Positions 1-6,147 of a stretch of 6,563 nt of DNA are shown here, one piece after another. The position numbers and the translations under genes are program-made. The notes under the pieces are model-generated. The model was not told the origin of the DNA. It saw only the letters and a list, made by a program, of their open reading frames with translations, and made no database searches. Numbering within the stretch: position 1 is the first letter of the stretch; each line of letters opens with the position of its first letter. This DNA is from Actinomycetota bacterium (GTDB lineage Bacteria > Actinomycetota > Humimicrobiia > Humimicrobiales > Humimicrobiaceae): NCBI GenBank assembly GCA_003563375.1, contig PWSB01000087.1, forward strand, positions 1 through 6,563, written 5' to 3'.

Positions 1-243
1 GGCCTTCCCCCCAAAGCTGTCACTCTGGGTATGAAACCCATAATCGAATCAAAGAGGATAGAGATCTATTGTGATGGCGGAGACCTTAACTGGCAGCTGG
101 CCAGCTTCAGGATCGCCTGCATGCATCCTCCCACTCTTGACAGGCCTGCTACACTTCTTCAGCTTCACCCTTCTGCTAGGGATAATGTATTGTTTATAGC
201 TGATGAGGTCACAGCTAGCCCTGTCAGGATTGCGCCAAAATGA
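1..243 (+). CDS. Glucosamine-6-phosphate deaminase/isomerase family protein, C-terminal part
   Basis: This reading frame is open from the first base of the window, so only the last 80 residues are present and the true start lies outside. A Met codon at position 31 is internal and not a credible start. The visible part resembles the C-terminal third of NagB-type proteins. It has an A-V-T-L-G-M segment followed by an 'I-I-E-S-K-R-I' strand, matching the 'ALTVG...LLDA.EVMILV' region of NagB. Near the end come L-L-Q-L-H-P and then I-A-D-E, matching the 'CLQLHP...CDE' tail. NagB-fold enzymes act in the cytoplasm on phosphorylated sugars; the classical member converts glucosamine 6-phosphate to fructose 6-phosphate and ammonia. 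The catalytic region is not in the window, so activity and exact substrate cannot be read. Its TGA overlaps the next gene's ATG by 4 bases (ATGA), which indicates translational coupling. A different NagB/RpiA/6-phosphogluconolactonase-type isomerase is the main alternative. Confidence 0.72.
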   Translation, partial: GLPPKAVTLGMKPIIESKRIEIYCDGGDLNWQLASFRIACMHPPTLDRPATLLQLHPSARDNVLFIADEVTASPVRIAPK

Positions 244-1376
244 CAGAGTCAAAGAAAAAACAACTGCTGGATGCAATAAACCATAAGCCTGTAGAGGTCC
301 CCTTAATGTACAGGGGGGAACCTCCTGTAAACAGAAGGCTTGCAGACCATTTCGGACTAAAAGACATAGAAAATGAGTGGGAGAGCCTTTGCCAGCTCTT
401 AGGCGCTGACAATTATTCAGACGGGGAGACACTTGGAGGTTTTACCACCTACTTTCCAAAATATACCGGCCCTGATTTTGATGCTCTCTTTGAGATAAAC
501 CGTTTTTACATATGGGGCATACGGCCTGTTGAGATCGAGGCGGGCGGTAACAGGGACATAGTTTTTTCTAAGAATCCACCCTTATGGGATAAAAACCAAT
601 TGGATGACTTAAGAGACTATAACTTTCCTAAAATAGACTGGTTTGATTTTAGCACCTATAAAAATAATACCGAACAAGTCGTATACGGCAGCGAGGACGA
701 ACAGGAGGAAATAAAGGCAGAAGACCTCAAACCGTCAGAAAGATATTTTTTAAATGCGAGCTGCCTGAACAGCATATTTATGACCTCCATTTTTATGAGG
801 GGAATGGATAAGATGATGATGGACCTGGTGGCTAATAAGAGATATGCACAGACCTTGATCGGTAACATAGGGGAATTTATGGTTGATTTTTGTAAACAAA
901 ATCTTGCAAGCATTGGTGAGGCCATCGACCTATACGGTATCTGGGATGATTTTGCCAGCCAGGAAGGCCTTATGCTTTCTCCTGATATATGGAGAAAATA
1001 TTATAAACCCTGGGATAAAAAAATTATAGAGGCAGCAAAAGGCCATGGCCTTCTGGTTTGTTTCCATATTTGTGGAAACTGTAGGGAGGTAATGCCTGAT
1101 TTGATAGAGATGGGGGTCGACATGCTGGATCCTGTGCAGACATCCGCAAAAGATATGGGTATCGAAGGGCTCAAGAAAGATTTTGGGTCAGATATTTGTT
1201 TCCATGGAGGCCTCGATATACAAAGTTTTTTGCCTAATGCTACCCCGGCCCAGGTAAGGGAAAAAGTAAAATATGTAAAAGGCTTATTTGAAGGTGAAGG
1301 CGGGCTGATATTTGGACCTGCACATTATATTACCAATGACACGCCAACAGAAAACATCTTGGCTATTTACAGATAG
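240..1376 (+). CDS. Uroporphyrinogen decarboxylase-fold family protein (not HemE), possible methyltransferase-like
   Basis: This 378-residue protein has the length and pattern of the UROD/MtaA TIM-barrel superfamily. Recognisable parts are L-L-D-A-I-N-H-K-P with V-P-L-M-Y near the N-terminus, D-L-Y-G-I-W-D-D-F-A-S at about 230-240, and F-H-I-C-G-N at 275-280. Then come G-V-D-M-L-D-P-V-Q at 292-300, F-H-G-G-L-D at 321-326, and a closing P-T-E-N-I-L-A-I-Y. The haem-enzyme N-terminal signature (R-Q-A-G-R-Y) is absent. The H276-x-C278 pair resembles the zinc/thiolate site of MtaA/CmuA-type corrinoid methyltransferases, with C281 or C320 as a possible further ligand. The substrate is unknown. The start is supported by AGGA at 226-229, ten bases upstream, and by the ATGA overlap with the NagB-like gene. 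It ends a few residues earlier than many relatives but looks intact. It is probably cytoplasmic: no signal peptide or membrane segment is seen. Family assignment is firm; function is not. Confidence 0.85.
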   Translation: MTESKKKQLLDAINHKPVEVPLMYRGEPPVNRRLADHFGLKDIENEWESLCQLLGADNYSDGETLGGFTTYFPKYTGPDFDALFEINRFYIWGIRPVEIEAGGNRDIVFSKNPPLWDKNQLDDLRDYNFPKIDWFDFSTYKNNTEQVVYGSEDEQEEIKAEDLKPSERYFLNASCLNSIFMTSIFMRGMDKMMMDLVANKRYAQTLIGNIGEFMVDFCKQNLASIGEAIDLYGIWDDFASQEGLMLSPDIWRKYYKPWDKKIIEAAKGHGLLVCFHICGNCREVMPDLIEMGVDMLDPVQTSAKDMGIEGLKKDFGSDICFHGGLDIQSFLPNATPAQVREKVKYVKGLFEGEGGLIFGPAHYITNDTPTENILAIYR

Positions 1377-1384
1377 GGGATTGG

Positions 1385-2332
1385 ATGGAAAGTAAAAAAT
1401 ATATCCTGGGTGTCGATGGGGGAGGCACCAAGACCGTAGCTAGGATTGCAGACAATGAAAAAAAAGTTATTTCTGAAGCCAAAGGAGATTCGGGTAACTA
1501 TAAAAGCGTAGGTATAGGCCAAGCTTCAGATAATCTAAACAAAGTGGTTATGGAGGCATTAAAAAAAGCTGGACTTGGGAAGCCTTTTAGATTTCTTGGT
1601 GCCTGCTTTGGGCTTTCAGGCCTGGATTCCCCTAAAGATGAGGAGATCTACAAAAAAATAATATTCAATGGTCCCCTGCTTGATTTCCTAGAGACAAAAA
1701 GAACCATGATTTGCAATGATTCGAAAATAGGCCTATATGCTGGAAGCGATAATCCCGATGCCATAATGATAATATGCGGCACAGGCTCTAATTGTTATGG
1801 AAAAAATAAAGAGGGGCTTGAGGCCAAAGCCAATGGGTGGGACTTTATTCTTGGAGATGAAGGCAGTGGATTTTCTATTTCCTTAAAAGCGCTCAAATCT
1901 GTGATGAGAGCCTATGATGGAAGGGGGGAGCCTACACTTTTATGTGAAGGTGTCCTAAAAAGGTTAAACCTTGAAGATGTCTATGGGCTTATAGAATGGG
2001 TCTATAATCCTCCCCTGGATACAGGCAGGATAGCCTCTGTGGCTAAAATAGTATGCGAAACCGCCAAAAAAGGGGATAGGCTTAGCCGGGATATATTGGC
2101 AGGGGAAGCAAGGGAAGCTGGACTCTCGGTATCAGCAGTAGCCAAAAAACTTGGATTCGGTAATCAGGAATTTGACCTGGTTTTTGTGGGGAGCGTTTTC
2201 AGATGTGAAAAGTATTTTAAATCTATTTTGGAAACCAGTCTTAGAAAATCTTTCCCAAATATAAATTTTGTACCTTTTACCCAAAAACCCGTTGAGGGGG
2301 CCATAAAGCTTGCTTTGACCAAGATTTCATAG
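1385..2332 (+). CDS. BadF/BadG/BcrA/BcrD-type ATPase, N-acetylglucosamine kinase-like
   Basis: This 315-residue protein belongs to the ASKHA (actin/sugar kinase/Hsp70) fold and the BadF/NAGK family. The phosphate-1 loop is D-G-G-G-T-K-T at 11-17. F-G-L-S-G-L-D at 75-81 and the N111-D112 pair occupy the expected substrate/catalytic positions. The phosphate-2 loop is I-C-G-T-G-S-N at 130-136. G-W-D-F-I-L-G-D-E-G-S-G at 151-162 is typical of N-acetylglucosamine and N-acetylmuramic acid kinases, and V-G-S-V-F at 268-272 is the adenosine-side motif. Full length and all motifs are present. The likely reaction is ATP-dependent phosphorylation of a sugar or amino sugar in the cytoplasm. It starts 8 bases after the UROD-like gene stops, with a weak GGGGA Shine-Dalgarno at 1376-1380, so it is probably the last gene of that operon. 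The NagB-like neighbour favours an amino sugar. BadF-family members can also be (R)-2-hydroxyacyl-CoA dehydratase activators, but the Cys motifs expected of those are not seen. Confidence 0.85.
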   Translation: MESKKYILGVDGGGTKTVARIADNEKKVISEAKGDSGNYKSVGIGQASDNLNKVVMEALKKAGLGKPFRFLGACFGLSGLDSPKDEEIYKKIIFNGPLLDFLETKRTMICNDSKIGLYAGSDNPDAIMIICGTGSNCYGKNKEGLEAKANGWDFILGDEGSGFSISLKALKSVMRAYDGRGEPTLLCEGVLKRLNLEDVYGLIEWVYNPPLDTGRIASVAKIVCETAKKGDRLSRDILAGEAREAGLSVSAVAKKLGFGNQEFDLVFVGSVFRCEKYFKSILETSLRKSFPNINFVPFTQKPVEGAIKLALTKIS

Positions 2333-2357
2333 TAATCCCTTTCTCACTATGCTTCTT

Positions 2358-2373
2358 TTATCATAAATGATAA
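2358..2373. repeat. Short inverted repeat, possible operator
   Basis: TTATCAT at 2358-2364 and ATGATAA at 2367-2373 are perfect inverted complements separated by AA. The arms are AT-rich and no T-run follows, so a terminator is unlikely. A regulator binding site 25 to 60 bases upstream of the putative promoter is possible, but no cognate regulator is in the window. Confidence 0.3.
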
Positions 2374-2383
2374 TGCCTTGGCC

Positions 2384-2401
2384 TAAACTTTGCTTAGTTT
2401 A
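2384..2401. repeat. Inverted repeat overlapping the putative -35 region
   Basis: TAAACT at 2384-2389 and AGTTTA at 2396-2401 are perfect inverted complements around a 6-base centre. The right arm overlaps the proposed -35 box, as a repressor site would. With six-base AT-rich arms, chance is a serious alternative. Confidence 0.25.
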
Positions 2402-2427
2402 TAAAAGCCGGGCTTCTGTTATATAAT
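2398..2427 (+). promoter_or_regulatory. Putative sigma-70-type promoter for the lipoprotein gene
   Basis: A perfect -10 hexamer TATAAT lies at 2422-2427. TTTATA at 2398-2403 matches four of six -35 positions with an 18-base spacer. A TG at 2417-2418 could also act as an extended -10 if the box is read as TATATA (2420-2425). Transcription would begin near 2433-2436, giving a leader of about 45 bases before the ATG at 2479. The spacing fits, but AT-rich spacers produce such boxes by chance. Confidence 0.45.
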
Positions 2428-2478
2428 CTAATTACCTACTTTTCAGATAAAAAAGTTAAAAAGGTCCTTGGTAGAGAT

Positions 2479-4848
2479 ATGGTAAAAAAAGCATTTATAA
2501 TTTTATTGCCTTTTGTCCTATTAATAAGTTCCTGTGTGCCGGGTTCCTTCCAGGCGGCCGAAATGCCGGCAGCAGAGATAATTGATGAGGGTGTAAATTA
2601 TAGATTAAAAGACAATCTAAATCTAGCCTTTGAAGGAAACCTCAATATCCCCGGCCAGGCTATAGATGTATATGTCAAAGGGAACCTTGCCTATCTTACC
2701 GATGACTTGGGGCAGCTGTATATAATAGATTTTTCTGACCTAGAAAACCCCTTGGTCAGGGGAAAGGTGAAGGATATCCATTCCGCAAATATCGTAATTG
2801 TAGAGGACGGGCATGCATATGTTTCCTATACCAGCGTTCAAAGGAACTTTGAACAATATTTTACCGAAAGCGGATTCAAGGTAGTTGATATCAGAAATTC
2901 AGAGTCGCCAGAGGTAGTTGGAGAATATAGCAGCAGCGGGTCTGAGAAATGGGTACATGTCATGTTCATGCAGGGCGAGCATATATTCTTAAACACCACG
3001 GAGACCATAAACGGAGAAAAGGCCAGCTATCTTGAGATAATAGAGATAAGCAATAAGCGAAGTCCGGTTTTGCTATCCAGTACCCGGATAGAGGGTTCTC
3101 CCTGGGGGGTCTATGTGGATGGAGACTATGCCTATGTAAATACAAATATTGACATTGATGATAAGACCCAAAAGGCAATGCTTGTAATTGTAGATATTTC
3201 AAAAAAAGAGGAACCTGTATTACTGGGAAGCTGTGAAATCCCCCCATCCACATCAGGTATTTTTGTGGATGGAGACTATGCCTATGTCTCCAATAATACC
3301 CTGGACCTCGAGCCTGATAGAATGGAAAGCTATCTACAGGTGGTAGATATAAGGGACAAAAATAATCCCATAACCTTGGGCAGGTGCCAATTGCCAGGCC
3401 AGGGCTGGGAGATAGATATGGTCTCAGACTATGTGCTTGTTGCTGATCTGGAGGGTGCAGTACATGCGGTTGATGTATCCAGCAAAGAAGACCCTATGAC
3501 TGTAGACAGCTTTTATACCGGGGGCACTACATATGATATAAATATAGAGGATGGTTTTGGTTATATTGCAGACGGGTTTTCAGGCTTGACAGTCCTTTCC
3601 CTCTCAGGACAGCAAAATACAGCAGGACCGGAGGCTGGGGGAGAAAACCGGGCTCTCCAAGCAAATTTTGAGGTCATTGGAGATAGCATTGGTCCTGGAA
3701 AATATCCTTCAGGAATCCCAATATATTTTTCTGCATCTTCGTCCTATGGCTCAGACGGGGATCCCATAGATTACAGATGGAGGATAGGAGATGAAGAATT
3801 TTCACAAGAGAGGCTGTCATATGTCTTTGACACAGCTGGAAACTATGAAATAGAACTCTTGGTAAGTGACGGCGAACTTTCTGATAAGGTCACCAGGGAT
3901 ATAAAAATTGAGGATGCAACCCTGTGTATCCGGCCCATCCAAAAAGAAAGCTTAAAAGTGGAAATAGAATACAGGCTGGTAAATCTTGGGCCGGGTGACC
4001 TAAATGAAATAAGTTGCTTGGTTTCGGTTCCCCAGACCTATAATCCATTCCAGAACATAAGGGATATAAACATAAATCTGGGAGAATATCAGGTTATATA
4101 CGATCAAAGCTTCAATAAGCTGCTTCAGATAGATTATGGAGATCTTATAGTCAGGGAAGCAGAAGAGCTTGTTGCAGTTGTCTCCCTTGACCTGGATATG
4201 ATATCTTTCGAATATGAGGATCTGGACTACGGTATATTTGATTATGAAGATGATGACGGCGATCTCTTTTTTTATACCATGGATGACCTGTATATAGATT
4301 CGGACAACCCTGCAATCATAGATAAAGTAAGTTCGATAATTGGTGATGAAAGCAGGCCGGTAGCAATAATCGAAAAGCTTTATAATTATGTTATAAATCT
4401 TATGCACTACGATTTTAGGCGGGCTGAAGATCCCCGGTACCCTCTTATGTATGCTTCCGAGATCCTTAACGAAAGGAAAGGGGTATGCGCAGATTATGCC
4501 GTTTTATATGTTGCTTTACTGAGGGCTGCAGGGATACCTTCAAGGATAGCCAGTGGTATACCAGTATATACCACCCAGCTTGAAGGGGGGGAGATCAATA
4601 TGGGGCATGCCTGGGTGGAGGTTAAATTTCCACAGTTCGGCTGGGTGCCTATTGATATTACCATGGAGGACAGTTTTATGGCGCCTGACCTCAATTTCAA
4701 CCTGGCAACAGAAAAGGGCTCGGGTTTTCTCCACAGAAATATGACTATGGATTGGTCAAGTTATTATTTTGACGGTTTTGTTTTCTCCTGGGAAGGGGAA
4801 GACATGCCCCAGGTGGAGCAATCACTTACTTACAGGGTAATAGAATAA
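2479..4848 (+). CDS. Lipoprotein with seven-blade LVIVD propeller, PKD domain and transglutaminase-like domain
   Basis: This 789-residue envelope protein begins with M-V-K-K, a hydrophobic core and the lipobox I-S-S-C, so cleavage before Cys19 and lipid anchoring outside the cytoplasmic membrane are expected. Residues about 59-376 contain seven repeats of roughly 35-50 residues, each with a 'DGDYAYV'-like strand and a 'VVDI..K..P..LG'-like strand. These are LVIVD repeats, and seven blades would close a beta-propeller. Residues about 395-478 form a PKD domain, with D-Y-R-W, then V-F-D-T-A-G-N-Y and L-V-S-D-G. Residues 482-576 look like a beta-rich domain, followed by a very acidic stretch (577-610). 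The transglutaminase-like core covers about 625-735 and keeps the triad: Cys670 in K-G-V-C-A-D-Y-A, His710 in G-H-A-W-V-E-V and Asp726 in P-I-D-I-T. Such domains act as proteases or amidases, or cross-link proteins; which applies here cannot be read. It is monocistronic: a 146-base spacer lies upstream and a convergent gene downstream. The Shine-Dalgarno is weak (GGTAGAG at 2470-2476). Confidence 0.9.
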   Translation: MVKKAFIILLPFVLLISSCVPGSFQAAEMPAAEIIDEGVNYRLKDNLNLAFEGNLNIPGQAIDVYVKGNLAYLTDDLGQLYIIDFSDLENPLVRGKVKDIHSANIVIVEDGHAYVSYTSVQRNFEQYFTESGFKVVDIRNSESPEVVGEYSSSGSEKWVHVMFMQGEHIFLNTTETINGEKASYLEIIEISNKRSPVLLSSTRIEGSPWGVYVDGDYAYVNTNIDIDDKTQKAMLVIVDISKKEEPVLLGSCEIPPSTSGIFVDGDYAYVSNNTLDLEPDRMESYLQVVDIRDKNNPITLGRCQLPGQGWEIDMVSDYVLVADLEGAVHAVDVSSKEDPMTVDSFYTGGTTYDINIEDGFGYIADGFSGLTVLSLSGQQNTAGPEAGGENRALQANFEVIGDSIGPGKYPSGIPIYFSASSSYGSDGDPIDYRWRIGDEEFSQERLSYVFDTAGNYEIELLVSDGELSDKVTRDIKIEDATLCIRPIQKESLKVEIEYRLVNLGPGDLNEISCLVSVPQTYNPFQNIRDININLGEYQVIYDQSFNKLLQIDYGDLIVREAEELVAVVSLDLDMISFEYEDLDYGIFDYEDDDGDLFFYTMDDLYIDSDNPAIIDKVSSIIGDESRPVAIIEKLYNYVINLMHYDFRRAEDPRYPLMYASEILNERKGVCADYAVLYVALLRAAGIPSRIASGIPVYTTQLEGGEINMGHAWVEVKFPQFGWVPIDITMEDSFMAPDLNFNLATEKGSGFLHRNMTMDWSSYYFDGFVFSWEGEDMPQVEQSLTYRVIE
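3114..3137 (+). repeat. Direct repeat copy 1 (propeller blade 4)
   Basis: These 24 bases recur exactly at 3264-3287, 150 bases (50 codons) downstream and in the same frame. Both copies encode the V-D-G-D-Y-A-Y-V strand of neighbouring LVIVD blades. Identity across third codon positions suggests recent blade duplication or gene conversion. Confidence 0.85.
3264..3287 (+). repeat. Direct repeat copy 2 (propeller blade 5)
   Basis: Second exact copy of the 24-base unit at 3114-3137. It encodes the same strand motif in the next blade. The other five blades carry only diverged forms of this strand. Confidence 0.85.
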
Positions 4849-4879
4849 AAATTGATGGCCCATTCAAGATGCCCAATTT
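4849..4879 (-). terminator. Putative terminator between convergent genes
   Basis: AAATTG (4849-4854) pairs with CAATTT (4874-4879), and GGC (4857-4859) pairs with GCC (4871-4873), leaving a two-base bulge and an 11-base loop. Read on the minus strand, the stem runs straight into a T-rich tract (complement of about 4847-4854), as a Rho-independent terminator for the M24-M20 transcript would. On the plus strand the T-run is poor, so it would serve the lipoprotein gene less well. It overlaps the last codons of the M20 gene, and the stem is AT-rich and weak. Confidence 0.4.
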
Positions 4880-6147
4880 ATGGAAAGGTCGGCAAAGACC
4901 CCCACCAGTGATAGGATATCTTCAATAAGGACCCATTCGTCAGGAGCATGGAGCTCTCCGCCTCTGGGGCCCAAAATGACTGTAGGCATTTTTCCTACCT
5001 CACCGTATATGGCCATATCACAGGAGAAAGGAGCCCCTCCCACAACCGGCGGCCGTCCCTGGCACCTGGCAAAAGAATCTACAGCTGCAATTACACCCCT
5101 GTCATTTACGTCTGTTTGCCAGGGCCTTACATAATGGTAAGTGAACCTGTGCTCGAGCTTAAATGGTCTAAGTTCAGCATCCTTTTGCTTGGCGGACCAG
5201 AACCTGAGGAATTCTTTTCTAAAATCATCTTGGTCTGTACCCGGGTAGCACCAGACGATCCAGGATAATCTGGCCAAAGCCGGGGTGCCCATCTGGGTAA
5301 ATTCCCCAGGCTCTTTTGTCTCAATATCCCATAGCAGGATCTTTAATTCCTTACCTTTTTCGTCAAATAATGGATGCTGATTTGACCTTGTCCAGTCTTG
5401 CCCCCATTTTTTGAACATCTCGATAACTTTAGCTGCCCCGTATATGGGGTTAGGGATATCAAATCCCATATAAGGCATCCCGGACCTGCCTTTCAAAGTG
5501 ATCTCCCCTAAAAATGCCCCAATACAAGCGGTACATAACTGCATCCTGGTAGGTTCACATAGGATGGCAAGATCTGCATTGTGGCCTTTTAGCCTGGAAG
5601 CAAGAGCGCCGTTGCCTCCTGCAAACTCTTCATCGACCACACTTTCAAAGATTATATCTCCCGAAGGCTCAAACCCCAGCTCTTTTAATATCTTCAGAGC
5701 CCAAAACATGGCCGCCATGCCTCCTTTAAGGTCTGCAGAACCCCTGCCATAGAGTCTACCCTTTTCTACCTTTGGACTGTAAGGCCCTGTTATTTTCCAT
5801 TTACCCCCTGCTGAAGGCGCAACATCCATATGCCCGCTAAAAAGAAGAGACCTTCCCTTTGAAGAACCTTTCCAGGTTCCCACCAGGTTCTGGCGGCCTT
5901 CTTTATATTTCCGTCCGCAAAGCCACCAGGGATGGCTGGTTATTTCCGGCACCCGGTCAGGGTAAAACATATCTACGTCTAGGCCTATTTTTAAACATTC
6001 TTGTTTTAAAAATTGCTGTGCCTCCCCTTCATCGCCGTCAGGGGGCCTGTTTTCACTCGGAAAGCCAATTAGGGTTTTAGCCCATTCTATGATCTCTTCT
6101 TTTTTGCTGCTTACCTCTTTTAAGATCCGGGACCTGGTTATAACCAT
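4864..6147 (-). CDS. M20 family metallohydrolase, ArgE/DapE-type deacylase
   Basis: This 427-residue cytoplasmic protein is of normal length for the ArgE/DapE/CPG2 group of M20 hydrolases, which release an acyl group or cleave a peptide bond with a two-metal centre. The metal site is complete: His106 in F-S-G-H-M-D-V (with D108), the bridging Asp139 in G-R-G-S-A-D-L-K-G-G, and Glu173-Glu174 in V-V-D-E-E-F. Glu198 in L-C-E-P-T and His400 in G-G-E-L-H-A-P-D-E complete it. The lid/dimer domain (about 205-330) departs from the norm: at 'G-R-S-G-M-P-Y-M' the usual His of 'G-x-x-x-H' appears to be Met224. The start ATG (6147-6145) shares one base with the stop of the upstream M24 gene (TGATG). The nearest Shine-Dalgarno-like GAGAGG is 13 bases away, so translation probably depends on coupling. 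The substrate is not identifiable: acetylornithine, succinyl-diaminopimelate or another N-acyl amino acid or dipeptide are all possible, and the lack of biosynthetic neighbours argues for a catabolic role. Confidence 0.88.
   Translation of the reverse strand: MVITRSRILKEVSSKKEEIIEWAKTLIGFPSENRPPDGDEGEAQQFLKQECLKIGLDVDMFYPDRVPEITSHPWWLCGRKYKEGRQNLVGTWKGSSKGRSLLFSGHMDVAPSAGGKWKITGPYSPKVEKGRLYGRGSADLKGGMAAMFWALKILKELGFEPSGDIIFESVVDEEFAGGNGALASRLKGHNADLAILCEPTRMQLCTACIGAFLGEITLKGRSGMPYMGFDIPNPIYGAAKVIEMFKKWGQDWTRSNQHPLFDEKGKELKILLWDIETKEPGEFTQMGTPALARLSWIVWCYPGTDQDDFRKEFLRFWSAKQKDAELRPFKLEHRFTYHYVRPWQTDVNDRGVIAAVDSFARCQGRPPVVGGAPFSCDMAIYGEVGKMPTVILGPRGGELHAPDEWVLIEDILSLVGVFADLSINWAS

Larger units (their letters stand above)
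2333..2478. other. Intergenic spacer between sugar operon and lipoprotein gene
   Basis: This 146-base AT-rich spacer is the only sizeable non-coding stretch in the window. It holds a putative promoter and two short inverted repeats, annotated separately. No convincing GC-rich hairpin with a T-run follows the kinase gene; AAGCC-G-GGCTT at 2405-2415 has too short a loop to be a good terminator. I saw no sign of a tRNA, riboswitch or small ORF. Confidence 0.6.

Noticed and set aside
49..432. A 127-codon minus-strand open frame over the NagB-like/UROD-like junction
   Set aside because: It lies opposite two recognisable coding frames, has no family resemblance and a low-complexity composition; it is a shadow frame.
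240..1376. Naming the UROD-like gene hemE
   Set aside because: The N-terminal R-Q-A-G-R-Y signature is missing, a HxCG motif is present, and there are no haem biosynthesis neighbours.
2390..2395. TTGCTT as the -35 box of the lipoprotein promoter
   Set aside because: Its spacing to the TATAAT at 2422 is 26 bases, too long for a sigma-70-type promoter.
2405..2415. AAGCC-G-GGCTT as a terminator for the kinase gene
   Set aside because: The loop would be one to three bases with a very short stem, and no T-run follows; it also lies between the proposed -35 and -10 boxes.
4248..4283. An EF-hand calcium loop in the acidic part of the lipoprotein
   Set aside because: With Gly594 at loop position 6, position 1 is Tyr and position 12 is Thr, so the loop is not canonical.
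4000..4407. A 135-codon minus-strand open frame inside the lipoprotein gene
   Set aside because: It is antisense to a well-supported domain and rich in Ile/Tyr because of the ATA/TAT codons opposite; it shows no motifs.
4948..5268. A 106-codon plus-strand open frame inside the M20 gene
   Set aside because: It is antisense to conserved M20 motifs (G-G-E-L-H and the region before it) and has no plausible product.
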